DNA of 64,000 bases from Holzapfeliella saturejae (GCF_037546065.1 NZ_JAWMWG010000001.1:186001-250000), one strand, 5' to 3'. Shown: positions 16,488 to 25,909, numbered from the stretch's first letter. Notes: generated by a model from the sequence alone, not told the origin. Numbers and translations are program-made.

Positions 16488-17173
16488 TTGGCAAATAATA
16501 TGCCAATAAATGATAGTAAGTTGTTCAACATATGAACACCTGTTGAACAGCGAAGGTCTTTGGTTTTAAGATAAACACCTGCAAAAACCATTCCCATTAC
16601 AGCATAAGTCACTAGACTTAAATTAAATTGAAAGCTGGTGTGGGCTAACCCAAAAAGTAACCCGTTTAAAATGATTCCTAGTGTATTCTTCAAAGTCGTA
16701 CTTTGCTTGAAAAACAAATCAAAGAATAATCCTCTAAAGATAATTTCTTCAAGAATCGGACCAATCACAACAACAAATAACCCAAATAAGAAGTTATTTC
16801 CTTTTACAAATTCAATAATTTTAACTTGGTTTGCTGACTCTGGTTGATTTCGTAGCAAAATTAAATTAATCGCAACTTGAACAATAATTAAAACGACAAA
16901 CAACCCAAAAACAAGCATAACTTTATCAAATCCAAATTTGGTTTGCTTCGTTATAAATTGTCTAGGATTATCTTTTTCTAGCAAGTAACGATAATAGCGA
17001 TAAATACCATAAACGACAACTGCTGCAACAACTAAACGTATTACTATTCCTAAACCATAGCCAAAACTCATCACTTCTTTTGGCATTTGTAAAAAGACCA
17101 ACAACAATTGATCAACAAAGAAAACGATAACTGCCATAATCAAACGAACAATATAACTTACACTTTTTGACAT
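16484..17173 (-). CDS. CPBP family intramembrane glutamic endopeptidase
   Basis: A 229-residue membrane protein of the CPBP/CAAX-protease (Abi) family. The three motifs are present: EEIIFR (Glu142, Glu143, Arg147), FGLAH (His178) and HMLNN near residue 214. These make up the intramembrane active site. In lactic acid bacteria relatives serve in bacteriocin self-immunity or in processing of membrane proteins; the substrate is unknown here. No bacteriocin gene is visible nearby. The ATG follows AAGGGG. It is the second gene of a pair with a paralogue 15 bases upstream. Confidence 0.85.
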   Translation of the reverse strand: MSKSVSYIVRLIMAVIVFFVDQLLLVFLQMPKEVMSFGYGLGIVIRLVVAAVVVYGIYRYYRYLLEKDNPRQFITKQTKFGFDKVMLVFGLFVVLIIVQVAINLILLRNQPESANQVKIIEFVKGNNFLFGLFVVVIGPILEEIIFRGLFFDLFFKQSTTLKNTLGIILNGLLFGLAHTSFQFNLSLVTYAVMGMVFAGVYLKTKDLRCSTGVHMLNNLLSFIGILFAK

Positions 17174-17188
17174 GCTTTAACCCCTTAT

Positions 17189-17854
17189 CTATAAACTACT
17201 TATCACATTATTAACAATATGCACAACGATTGACGATTTAATATCCTTGGTGAATAAGTATACTGAAGCCAAAATCATACCCATTACCGAATAAAGCAGC
17301 AGGTAAATGGAAATTGACGTTTCATGCATTAAGCCAAATAACAAACCGTTCACAATAATGCCGACAACATTATTTAATCGAGTTTCTTTTTTGAAAAACA
17401 AATTGAAAAACAACCCTCTAAACAGATATTCTTCAACAACTGGCCCAACAAACATCACAAATAGTGGAAACAAGAAATTCACTTTTGAAAGAATTTCATT
17501 TAAACTGGCTTCGTTTGTTGACGTTTGATTGCCTGATAAAGCTAATGAAATTAACACTTGAAAACCTAGCATAATAACGATTCCACTAACCATAATCAGT
17601 AAGTTACGTTTGCTAAATCGCCAATTAAATTGAAAATTCCGCTGATTATCTGTCTTTAATTCATGGCCATACTCAACTGTCATGACGTACATAATCGCAA
17701 TAGCAACTAGTATTCTAATACCATTATTGATAATATAACCAATACTAATCGGTTCAGCTTTTACAGTTCCCATTAGCCCTGTTAATAAAATATCAAAGAA
17801 AAAAAAGATGAAAATCATCAAAACTTTTTCAAATGTTCCGCGCTTTTTAAACAT
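17189..17854 (-). CDS. CPBP family intramembrane glutamic endopeptidase
   Basis: A 221-residue paralogue of the next gene. Active-site motifs are EEYLFR at about 135-140, FGLMHE at about 168-173 and HIVNN near the C-terminus. It is slightly truncated at the C-terminus compared with its neighbour, ending four residues after the last motif. The ATG follows TAGGAGG, but that ribosome site forms the 3' arm of a 24-base imperfect inverted repeat that looks like a terminator, so translation or transcription may be controlled there. First gene of a two-gene unit. Confidence 0.84.
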   Translation of the reverse strand: MFKKRGTFEKVLMIFIFFFFDILLTGLMGTVKAEPISIGYIINNGIRILVAIAIMYVMTVEYGHELKTDNQRNFQFNWRFSKRNLLIMVSGIVIMLGFQVLISLALSGNQTSTNEASLNEILSKVNFLFPLFVMFVGPVVEEYLFRGLFFNLFFKKETRLNNVVGIIVNGLLFGLMHETSISIYLLLYSVMGMILASVYLFTKDIKSSIVVHIVNNVISSL

Positions 17855-17856
17855 AA

Positions 17857-17915
17857 AAAACCTCCTAACAGATTCTAAATCTCATTATAGCATTTAGAAA
17901 CATGTTGGAGGTTTT
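17857..17915 (-). terminator. long hairpin overlapping the CPBP ribosome site
   Basis: 24-base arms, each beginning AAAACCTCC and ending TTCTAAAT on its own strand, flank an 11-base loop (17881-17891) that contains an extended -10 (TGCTATAAT) on the minus strand. The 3' arm carries GGAGG and is followed by TTTTTT directly before ATG. It can end the upstream lipoprotein transcript and hide the ribosome site of the CPBP gene. Confidence 0.6.
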
Positions 17916-17935
17916 GAAAAAATGACTTATCAAAA

Positions 17936-18847
17936 TTAGTTCATTAATTTTGAAATGTGATCGACAACATCTGTCATCCAATCAATATAAGAGGTGTTAT
18001 TTGGTTTCGTTTCGGTCACTTCAAGAATTGGCAAGTTAGCTGCTTTAGCTTTGTCAGCCATTTGATCAGCTAGTGGGCTGTGACTTTGGGTATTGTAAAC
18101 AAAGAATGAAACCGTTTTTGATTCGAAATCTTTTTGCATTTGAGCAATATCTTGAGCTGAAGGATCAGTTTCTTCTGCAATTGCTTGTTCAAAATGCTTG
18201 TTGTTAATTTCAAATCCAATTTGTTGAAGGAGATAATCAGCAACTGGTTCTGAAACGTTAACTTTCTTATTAGCATCAGATAAATGACTTTTGACATCGT
18301 CAATTTTTGCGGTTAGCGTATCAAACTTCTTCAAGTAAGCTTGCGCATTTTTTTCGTAAGTTGCTTGGTTAGCTGAATCAATTTCAATTAGCTTTTGCGT
18401 AGTTGTTTCAACAAACTTTTTCATTAAGCTAACATCATACCAGATGTGTTCGTTATCGCCATCTTTAAGTTGGCCAATGTCTGTTGCAATTGAGATTTTT
18501 TGAGCTTTAGTATCGGTTGATTTCACTAGTTTTTCAAACCAGCTGTCATAACCCAAGCCATTTTCCACAATTAAATCAGCATTCGTGATTTTTTTGGCGT
18601 CATTAGCTGTTGGTTCAAAATGGTGAGGATCTGCACTAGAACCTGAAATAATTGGCGTTACATTGGCAGAAGTTCCTTGTGTGATTTCTGATACAATATC
18701 ACTATAGACATCTGTTGAAGTAATCACGTTGATTGCTTTTTCTGAATCTGAGCCGCTAGTAATTGTTGATTGTTGAGATTGACTTTGACATCCGACAAAA
18801 ACAACGGCTGCAAGAGCTAGTACGATTGTCGCAAATATTTTTTTCAT
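17936..18847 (-). CDS. zinc ABC transporter substrate-binding lipoprotein (ZnuA/AdcA type)
   Basis: A 303-residue cluster A-I metal-binding lipoprotein. The signal peptide ends with VFVGC (Cys20). Predicted ligands are His76 in PHHFEP, His in NEHIWYD (about 135), His in NNKHFEQAIAEETDP (about 199) and an acidic residue near the C-terminus. There is no long His-rich loop between the first two ligands, so zinc versus manganese cannot be settled by that feature. The partner ATPase and permease genes are not adjacent. The divergent zur-like gene and the Zur box between them argue for zinc. The ATG is preceded by AAAGGAGA. Confidence 0.87.
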   Translation of the reverse strand: MKKIFATIVLALAAVVFVGCQSQSQQSTITSGSDSEKAINVITSTDVYSDIVSEITQGTSANVTPIISGSSADPHHFEPTANDAKKITNADLIVENGLGYDSWFEKLVKSTDTKAQKISIATDIGQLKDGDNEHIWYDVSLMKKFVETTTQKLIEIDSANQATYEKNAQAYLKKFDTLTAKIDDVKSHLSDANKKVNVSEPVADYLLQQIGFEINNKHFEQAIAEETDPSAQDIAQMQKDFESKTVSFFVYNTQSHSPLADQMADKAKAANLPILEVTETKPNNTSYIDWMTDVVDHISKLMN

Positions 18848-18871
18848 AATTATAGTTACTTCTCCTTTAAA

Positions 18872-18886
18872 TGATAATCATTACGA
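18872..18886. promoter_or_regulatory. Zur/Fur-family operator between lipoprotein and regulator genes
   Basis: TGATAATCATTACGA is a 7-1-7 inverted repeat that matches the Bacillus Zur box (TCGTAATNATTACGA) at 13 of 15 positions. It lies between the divergent starts and just upstream of a TATAAT for the regulator gene. Confidence 0.7.
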
Positions 18887-18932
18887 TTTATAATTATATA
18901 GGATTATTGATCAAAAGAAAAGAGGAAATTAA

Positions 18933-19370
18933 ATGAATCACTTAAAACAGCAGGTTTTAAACAAGATGAAACAAAACCAACTTAAAATAACCAAACAACG
19001 TGAAGTCCTAATCGATTTACTAATCAAACATCGTGATACGTATTTAGATATTACAAAAATTGATCAATTAATGCGCCAAACATTTCCTTCAATGAGTTAC
19101 AATACTGTTTACCGCAATCTTAAACAACTTGAAGAAGCTGGATTACTTGAGCAAAATAACCAAATGGGACATGCCATGGTCAAAGTCATTTGTGAATTTG
19201 ACCACCACCATCATTTCATTTGCCAAAACTGCGGCATCGTTACCGAGTTGAAAGAATGTCCGATGTCAATTTACCAATCACAAATTCCAGGAGCTGAGAT
19301 TTTGTCTCATCAGTTTGTTCTTGAAGGATTATGCCAAAACTGCTCAAACTGCAAATCTAAAGAAAACTAA
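18933..19370 (+). CDS. zur: Fur family transcriptional regulator, probably Zur
   Basis: A 145-residue metalloregulator. The N-terminal winged helix (ITKQREVLIDLLIKH, SYNTVYRNLKQLEEAGL) is followed by a metal-binding C-terminal half with the HHHH run at 91-94. Two CxxC pairs (Cys97/Cys100 and Cys134/Cys137) form the structural zinc site. The divergent zinc-type lipoprotein and the Zur-like box between the genes favour Zur over Fur or PerR; PerR-type iron ligands were not tested in detail. The ATG follows AGAGGAAA. The gene is monocistronic and ends at a bidirectional terminator. Confidence 0.87.
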   Translation: MNHLKQQVLNKMKQNQLKITKQREVLIDLLIKHRDTYLDITKIDQLMRQTFPSMSYNTVYRNLKQLEEAGLLEQNNQMGHAMVKVICEFDHHHHFICQNCGIVTELKECPMSIYQSQIPGAEILSHQFVLEGLCQNCSNCKSKEN

Positions 19371-19399
19371 AAAACAGACCCGAAAAGGTCTGTTTTTTA
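19369..19399. terminator. bidirectional terminator between zur and the giant surface protein gene
   Basis: AAAACAGACC / GGTCTGTTTTTT with a 6-base loop. Confidence 0.9.
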
Positions 19400-19401
19400 T
19401 T

Positions 19402-22400
19402 CTATTCTTCATCATCGTCTTTTCTTCGTTTAGCAATTAGCCAGAAAATACCCCCAATAGCGACGATTAAAGCACCTATATAAGGAACAGCATTCCACCA
19501 ATTATTAGATTGACCTGAGTCATTATCTTTATTTAGGTTTGCCACTTTATCGACAGAACCATTGCTTCCACCATTAGCAACAGATGAACGGTTATTCCCT
19601 TGGTTTGATCTTTGAATTAAACCGCCAGTATCTCTGTTACTATTGCCGTTTTGCGTTTGGCCTGAGTTAGCTGGTTCAAGTTGTCCTTGAGAACCACCTG
19701 TTTGAGCTGTTGTTGCTGGATAATAACGGTAGCTATTGCCTGAATCGGTTCTAGTTGTGCCTGCATTTTGAGTAGGATTACCATTTCTATTATTTGCAAT
19801 AGTATTATTACCCGTATTTTGAGTATTAGCTGTTATATTAGTATTAGTTGATTGATTATTAGGTGTTGTGTTATTTGGGTTTGTTGGTTGACTCTTAACA
19901 AAATCATTGAAACTCGTTAAAATGGCTTGCACATTTTGATTTAAATTAGGCATATTGAACGTACTTGGATCAAATCCAAGTTGATTCAATTGATTATTCG
20001 ACTCAGTTTGCAAGTTAGTTAAAGCATTTAAATAATTTTGTTTTTGTTGAGGAGTTAACGTTGTATTTTGATTAATTGTATCTTGTGCCTGTTTAACTGC
20101 TTGACCAACTTCTTGACTCACTTCACTTGCAGTTAGTTTTTGATTGGTTGGCTGTGGCGAGTCATTATTATCATCAGTTGGAACTGGTGTTGGTGTGGGA
20201 GTTGGTTGTTGATTGTTATTAGTCAATTTAGCATTTTTAATGACATCTTGCGCCACTTTATTCATCGTATTTTCAATGTCATTCATATCTTTAAATGATA
20301 GGGCTTGTTGCAAATCATCATTGGCATTGAACAATGAGGTATACAGTTGATTAATATACTGTTCTTGCTGTTCAGGGGTTAAGTTGGGCTGATTGATAAT
20401 TTCATTTTGTAAATTATCAACTTGTTCAGCTAATTTTTCAAATCTATCCGTTCTTTCTGACTCTAAATTAGTTTGTTTGATATCTTCAACTGATTGATAA
20501 TGATCTACCATATCTTTTTGTTTTTGGCTTAAAACTTGTATGATTTCTGCTTGTGAATTTGCTGAACCAAAGTCTGCTTCATCAGAAATAAGATTAATCA
20601 AATTCTTAGCATTATCTTTATCTGTTTGATCTACTGGTTGTAAATTATCTAATTGACCTGTCAATTTTTGAGCATAACCAAGCAATTGTTGGCGTGCATT
20701 TTCACGTTTTTGGTCTAAGTCAGCACGTCTTTTGACATCTGCTACTTTGAGTTTGGCTTGTGCTAATTGATAAGCGATATCACTTGGATTATCGTTATCT
20801 TTTATTGAATTTTCCATATCAAATTGTATTTGATCAATTTCATCTTGATAACTTTGAGATAGGTTACTATTTTTCAATTGTGGAAGAGTGTTACTTTCAA
20901 TTTCATTTTCCAATTGTAATTTAGCTTTTGCTCTAACATCATTAATTTTATCTCGATTTTGTTTTTTAGCATCGTCCATAATTTTTTCGATAGCAGCATT
21001 ATTATCAGCTACTAAGGATGTAATTTGTTCACTAGAATTGACACCAGAAACAGATTCTGAATTGTCGGCAACTAATGCATTAATGCTATTATCAATTTGA
21101 CCTTTCAAACCGTTTTTATCTGAATCACTTAAGCCTAACATTTGATCAATAGCCCGTTTTTGATTATCTCGATGTTGGTTTGCTTTAGTAATAGCCGTGT
21201 TCTTATCGGATTGAAGTTGTGCTTGCTCTAAAGTAGCTTGCATCCCTTGATTTGCCGAATTTTTGTATTGAGAAATCGTTTCAAATTCTTTTGAATTATT
21301 TATATTGGCTTCACCATCAGATAACTTCTGATTAATTTGATTGTCAAATTCTTGTCTTTGAGTTTCAGTTAAATTCAATCCATCTAAAATCGGCGATTTT
21401 AACTCAGATTTAGCAGAAGATTTAGCATTTTCTATGTTTTTTTGACTCGTGTTAGCTGCTTCGTCAAATCTTTGATTGATTGCAGCTAACTGTTGATTAA
21501 ACGCAGATAAAACTTCTTGTTCGCTTTTGGCATTGGTTAAATCTACCGTTGTACTTGCTAAATTATTCAACTCATCTTGCAATTGTCGTTTAGCCTCTTC
21601 CGTTAAACCAGAAAGGCTATAATCAGATTTGATATCGCCATTTGATTGATCAACTGAAGTTTGTTGATTTCGTTGCAAGTTTTCGAGTTTAGCTTGTTCC
21701 AAGAGTTCGGCGGCTTTTTGCTTTTTCAAGTTTGCTAATTTAACTTGATTTGATAAATCAGTAAGTTTAGCTTTTGTGGCTTGTTCAAGATAACCGATAG
21801 CTTGTGTCGAATCAGATTTATCAATTTTTGCATTATCTTGTGCTGTTTCATTGAATGCATCGTTAACTTGCTCAATATAATTTTGTTTTTCTTCTGCAGT
21901 TAAGGCATTAAAATCTGTATGATTATCAATTTTATTTAGTAAATCATCATATTGTTCTTTTAATCTTGATTTAGCACTTGATTTAGCATTTTCAAGATTA
22001 GCATTGCTCTTTTGATTATATTCATTATAAACTTGATTAATTTGATTTTGTACTTCCAGTTGTTTTTGGGCAATTGCATTATCACTATCTAGACCATCAA
22101 ATGCTGTTGGTAGTTGATCTTTAATCGTTTTTAATTCAGCTTTTGCTGCTTGTTGTTCATCTGAACTTAATCCTGTCAAATTATCAATTCGACCATTTTC
22201 ACTATCAATATTTTCAGATAATGTTGCACTAGCTTTAGCCTTATCATCTGCTAATTTGAGTTGATTATATTCATCTTCCATATTAGCGAGAGCTAAATTA
22301 GCAACTTGTTCAAGTTGATTAATAGATTCAATTGGAACTAAATCGGTAACGGCCTTACTTTTCAGGTCACTAACTTTATCAATACCAGAATTAATCTGGC

Positions 22401-25125
22401 TTGAATCTAAGTGAGATAATGCCTTAATTTTAGTTTCTAGTTCACTTCTTTTATTTTCTAATTGTGATTCTAGATTTGTACGTTTATCAGTTAATACTTG
22501 GTTAGAGCTTTGCGTTTTTTGACTCAAAATAGCATCTAAAGTACTTGCAATACTTTGTTTTTTACCATTAACGTCTGTAGTTTCTGGTTTACTTAAATCA
22601 GCTAACCCATCATTTAACTTATCATCGATTAATTTTTGGGCACTTTTAATTTGCTCTTTTGTTAATCCCGGTAACTTATCAAGATTATTCTTCACTTCTT
22701 GTGCTTTGGTTTTCAAATCATGAGATGCTTTTGCTTTATCGTTTGCTAATTTTGTATCTTTAGCAAAATCATCTAGTTGACCAATCTCACTTTTCTTAAT
22801 ATCTAAATCAGCAGGATTTTGAGCACCAGAAATTGATTGACGTAAATCACTTGTCTTTTTAGCCAAATCTTGGGTTAATTTCGCTCTCTGGTCACTATCC
22901 AAGTTATAGCTATTATCAATAACTTTTTGAGCATCAGCACTTTTTTGTGTAATTTGACTATCTAAAACTTGCTTTTGATTAGCTAAATTAGCTGCTGATT
23001 TTATTTCTTCAAGTTTTTGAACAAAACTAGTTGATAAAGCATTAACATCGGAATTATCAGCTGCCAATTTAGTTTGGTAGCTAGTTACCAAATCATTAAC
23101 TTGTTTGTTAAACCCTAGTTTTTTATCATCTGAAAGTGGTTGTAGAGCTTGAATATAGTCTTGAGCAGATTGAGCTAATTGTTGATTGTTATTAGCTGCT
23201 TGTTGACCAGCTTTTGCTTGGTTTGCTTTTTGTTTAAGAGATTCTAAATCTATTAAAGAATTATCTTTAGCAAGTAACGCATCTGCGGATTTTGACACAC
23301 CATCTACATTATCTCTGCCCGCTTTTGATTTAGCATTTAACTCTGACTGTAGCTGTGCTTTTTGTGGATTAGCTAATTCGCCAATAATAGCTTGAACTTC
23401 ATCAGTTTTTTGATTGATAGCTCTTTTTGCGTCATTTTTAGCCTGATCTAAGTTACTTTGATTCAAAAGACCCGCATCAGCTTTAATTTGATCAAAAGCA
23501 TGGCTAACTTTTTCTTTATAAATTGCTAAGTCTGAAAGTGTATTAGGAATATTATTAATTAAATTGTTTTTAGTTCCTGTAATAGAACTTAAAATATTAG
23601 ACTTATCAGTGATGTTTCCCATTTCTTCAACAGCGTTTGTAACATCTGTAGATTTAGTAGTAATTAAATCTGTTATTTCTTGTTGTAACTTTGCAGTATC
23701 TAAGTCATTAGCTAGTGTATTAAATGTTTGTATCAAATTAGTCTTTGCTTGAGCTAGACCTCCTTCATCAGGTGCTTGAGTTAAACTATCTTGATTAGAT
23801 TGAGAGTAAAAATCTGTTACTCGTTGAGTTAAACCTGATTTTTTAGGACTACTATCTGGTAAGCTGTTTAATTTAGCCTGTAGTTGTTGATATTGGTTAT
23901 CCAAGTCTGCTTTGGCTTGATTTCGACTAGTTGCTAAACGATTATCTTGATTAGATTTTTGATCATTTTTAGCTTTTGCTAAAACTGCTTCTAAATTGCT
24001 AATAGCCGTTGATTTTTTACTATTAGCATCGTCTGCTGAAGAAGCTCCTTCAATAGCTGCATTTCCAGAATTAAACGCATTAGTAAGTTCTGTTTGTAAA
24101 CTGCTTTTATCTGTTAAGTCAGACATCATATTAAGTTGCTCATTTAAGCTATCATACTTTGTTTGTAATTCTTTTTTAGCTTGATTTTGTGCTGACTTTT
24201 TAAGTGCATCTGCATTAGCTGTATCTGTTATGTCTTTTGTTTGATTAAATTGTGTAGTTGCATTGTTGACGATTCGGTCAACCTCACCCATTGAATTGGC
24301 ATTATTAATATCGGTTTGTGCTTTATTCAAGGATGAATTAATTTGATTAATTAAAGAAGTTTGTCTTGCTAATTCTTTGGGATTAAGTAAAGTCATCGGA
24401 TTTCTCCTAAACCAAGACATAATCCAATCAATTATTTCTTTACCTTTTTGCTTTAATTCAGATTGTTTTTGTTTTTTATATTGATTTAAAGTGGCTAAGT
24501 CATTGGTGGCTTGGGATTGATTTACAATTGTATTAACTTGAGTTGTATTTTGACTATTTTCAATTTGAGTCTTGTAATCTTCAGACTGTTGAGCAGTTAG
24601 ATTAACTAAAGCGTCAATACTTGATTTCCCTTGCTTTTTAGCGTTCATTAATTCGGACGAATCGATGGCCTTACTATAAGGAATTTTTATACCGTTATCT
24701 CCATCAAATTTTAGTTCAAAGGCCATAGATTTACCAACATTTTCAGAGTTGTTGATAAAATTTAAATTATCTGAATTAGTAAATGTAACATCGAAATGTT
24801 TCTTATCTGATGATACTTTAACTGAAGAGGCACCCCAAGAAAGCCAATTCCCCGTTTTAGGGGACTTTACACCAATAGAAGAAATAGTATGATTTTGTGC
24901 CCCGGGCACATAAAAGCTAATATTTCTTGTATTAGTTACCAACCCATCCAAGCGTGCAACCTGCAAATCAGTAGCTGCTTGAACAACAGGGTTAACCCCT
25001 TGCATATTTTGTCCTATATCAGATGAGGTAACAGTTACAAATGCCGTAGCTGCAAGTAATGCAGAACTGGCATATATTACTTTTTTAGATACTTTTGAGT
25101 CGAAATTCTTTTGTTTATTTTTCAT
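19402..25125 (-). CDS. giant helical-repeat surface protein with C-terminal membrane anchor, no LPxTG
   Basis: A 1907-residue exported protein. An N-terminal signal segment (about residues 15-50) is followed by a compact domain of about 100 residues, rich in beta-type sequence (ISFYVPGAQNHTISSIGV). Then come roughly 1500 residues of diverged three-helix units of about 70-90 residues, rich in Ala, Asn, Gln, Lys, Asp and Leu, often starting with forms of ANxxKAxAxxxL and ending in LSxxQ-type turns. This resembles FIVAR/Ebh-type matrix-binding proteins. A PTPTPVPTDD linker and a Asn/Thr/Gln/Gly-rich wall-spanning stretch follow. The C-terminus has one helix (VPYIGALIVAIGGIFWLIA) and KRRKDDDEE, but I find no LPxTG motif before it. 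The protein may stay membrane-anchored. Ligand unknown. Confidence 0.85.
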   Translation of the reverse strand: MKNKQKNFDSKVSKKVIYASSALLAATAFVTVTSSDIGQNMQGVNPVVQAATDLQVARLDGLVTNTRNISFYVPGAQNHTISSIGVKSPKTGNWLSWGASSVKVSSDKKHFDVTFTNSDNLNFINNSENVGKSMAFELKFDGDNGIKIPYSKAIDSSELMNAKKQGKSSIDALVNLTAQQSEDYKTQIENSQNTTQVNTIVNQSQATNDLATLNQYKKQKQSELKQKGKEIIDWIMSWFRRNPMTLLNPKELARQTSLINQINSSLNKAQTDINNANSMGEVDRIVNNATTQFNQTKDITDTANADALKKSAQNQAKKELQTKYDSLNEQLNMMSDLTDKSSLQTELTNAFNSGNAAIEGASSADDANSKKSTAISNLEAVLAKAKNDQKSNQDNRLATSRNQAKADLDNQYQQLQAKLNSLPDSSPKKSGLTQRVTDFYSQSNQDSLTQAPDEGGLAQAKTNLIQTFNTLANDLDTAKLQQEITDLITTKSTDVTNAVEEMGNITDKSNILSSITGTKNNLINNIPNTLSDLAIYKEKVSHAFDQIKADAGLLNQSNLDQAKNDAKRAINQKTDEVQAIIGELANPQKAQLQSELNAKSKAGRDNVDGVSKSADALLAKDNSLIDLESLKQKANQAKAGQQAANNNQQLAQSAQDYIQALQPLSDDKKLGFNKQVNDLVTSYQTKLAADNSDVNALSTSFVQKLEEIKSAANLANQKQVLDSQITQKSADAQKVIDNSYNLDSDQRAKLTQDLAKKTSDLRQSISGAQNPADLDIKKSEIGQLDDFAKDTKLANDKAKASHDLKTKAQEVKNNLDKLPGLTKEQIKSAQKLIDDKLNDGLADLSKPETTDVNGKKQSIASTLDAILSQKTQSSNQVLTDKRTNLESQLENKRSELETKIKALSHLDSSQINSGIDKVSDLKSKAVTDLVPIESINQLEQVANLALANMEDEYNQLKLADDKAKASATLSENIDSENGRIDNLTGLSSDEQQAAKAELKTIKDQLPTAFDGLDSDNAIAQKQLEVQNQINQVYNEYNQKSNANLENAKSSAKSRLKEQYDDLLNKIDNHTDFNALTAEEKQNYIEQVNDAFNETAQDNAKIDKSDSTQAIGYLEQATKAKLTDLSNQVKLANLKKQKAAELLEQAKLENLQRNQQTSVDQSNGDIKSDYSLSGLTEEAKRQLQDELNNLASTTVDLTNAKSEQEVLSAFNQQLAAINQRFDEAANTSQKNIENAKSSAKSELKSPILDGLNLTETQRQEFDNQINQKLSDGEANINNSKEFETISQYKNSANQGMQATLEQAQLQSDKNTAITKANQHRDNQKRAIDQMLGLSDSDKNGLKGQIDNSINALVADNSESVSGVNSSEQITSLVADNNAAIEKIMDDAKKQNRDKINDVRAKAKLQLENEIESNTLPQLKNSNLSQSYQDEIDQIQFDMENSIKDNDNPSDIAYQLAQAKLKVADVKRRADLDQKRENARQQLLGYAQKLTGQLDNLQPVDQTDKDNAKNLINLISDEADFGSANSQAEIIQVLSQKQKDMVDHYQSVEDIKQTNLESERTDRFEKLAEQVDNLQNEIINQPNLTPEQQEQYINQLYTSLFNANDDLQQALSFKDMNDIENTMNKVAQDVIKNAKLTNNNQQPTPTPTPVPTDDNNDSPQPTNQKLTASEVSQEVGQAVKQAQDTINQNTTLTPQQKQNYLNALTNLQTESNNQLNQLGFDPSTFNMPNLNQNVQAILTSFNDFVKSQPTNPNNTTPNNQSTNTNITANTQNTGNNTIANNRNGNPTQNAGTTRTDSGNSYRYYPATTAQTGGSQGQLEPANSGQTQNGNSNRDTGGLIQRSNQGNNRSSVANGGSNGSVDKVANLNKDNDSGQSNNWWNAVPYIGALIVAIGGIFWLIAKRRKDDDEE

Positions 25126-25130
25126 AAAAA

Positions 25131-25160
25131 TACCCCCTAGATTTTACATCTAGGAGGGTA
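25131..25160 (-). promoter_or_regulatory. hairpin enclosing the ribosome site of the giant surface protein gene
   Basis: On the minus strand TACCCTCCTAGAT pairs with ATCTAGGGGGTA across a 5-base loop, followed by TTTTT and then ATG. The only candidate Shine-Dalgarno (AGGGGG) is inside the 3' arm. It could block translation or act as a terminator. The remaining 250 bases to the marR gene are AT-rich without a recognisable gene; promoter-like hexamers are present but not decisive. Confidence 0.55.
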
Positions 25161-25412
25161 CTCTTCTTAGTCAAAAATGTCATCTATTTTAAACATAACT
25201 AATCATATTTAAGTATTATATTAACCAATCATTTATTTTTTATAAGTGGAAAATCCACTTCTAGCTAATCAAGCTAATCATATAAACATTGTTTTAACAA
25301 CATTTATAAAATTAACCATTAAATTATTATACCTAAATATAATGATTTAATTATTTTTTCAAAACTTAAATTTTATATTAATATTATTGGTATTTAGTTT
25401 ACATTCGCAAAT

Positions 25413-25850
25413 TTATTTGCCATTTCTCTTCAATATTTCAACTGCTTGACTTAAATGCTGATCTAATTCAGCCAAATCAGTTTTAGAAACGCTCGCCATT
25501 TCTTTTTCAAAATTTTGACGCCATTCTTCTGACTGTTCATGCACATAATCATAACCATATTGGGTCATCTCAACTTCAACTACTCGGCGATTATCAGGGT
25601 TAGTTTTTCTAGCAACAATATTTTGTTCTTCAAGTGACTTAACTAAATGACTCACTTGCACGCGTGAAATCCCAATTAAGTCTGCCAATCTTGACATTTT
25701 GACTTTTTTTTCATCGATTACAACGAAACACGTTAATAATTGCATTCTTGAAAGCGAGCCATTCAACTTCATATTATGAAACAAAACTCGCATTAAAATA
25801 CTCACAACTTCAAGTGAGGAATTGGTTGGGTTATTTTCTTTATTTTCCAT
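25413..25850 (-). CDS. MarR family transcriptional regulator, divergent to ABC exporter
   Basis: A 145-residue winged-helix regulator. The recognition core reads KVKMSRLADLIGISRVQVSHLVKSLEEQNIVARKTNPDNRRVVEVEMTQYG at about residues 50-105, with helical dimerisation ends. It is transcribed away from the MacB-type exporter gene, and a palindrome lies between the two starts. By analogy with such pairs it probably represses the exporter and itself until a toxic ligand binds. The ATG has no strong ribosome site directly upstream, though AAAAGGACG is present. Confidence 0.85.
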   Translation of the reverse strand: MENKENNPTNSSLEVVSILMRVLFHNMKLNGSLSRMQLLTCFVVIDEKKVKMSRLADLIGISRVQVSHLVKSLEEQNIVARKTNPDNRRVVEVEMTQYGYDYVHEQSEEWRQNFEKEMASVSKTDLAELDQHLSQAVEILKRNGK

Positions 25851-25889
25851 TAAGTTTTCACGTCCTTTTCTAAAAAATAATATAGTGCA

Positions 25890-25905
25890 TTGACAATTTT
25901 GTCAA
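25890..25905. promoter_or_regulatory. palindromic operator candidate (MarR site)
   Basis: TTGACA-ATTT-TGTCAA forms a perfect 6-4-6 inverted repeat in the divergent promoter region, with ACAATTGT close by. It lies about 40 bases upstream of each start. Confidence 0.55.
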
Positions 25906-25909
25906 ACAG

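Noticed and set aside
16484..17854. Bacteriocin immunity locus
   Set aside because: CPBP proteins can be immunity proteins, but no double-glycine leader peptide or bacteriocin export gene is visible nearby.
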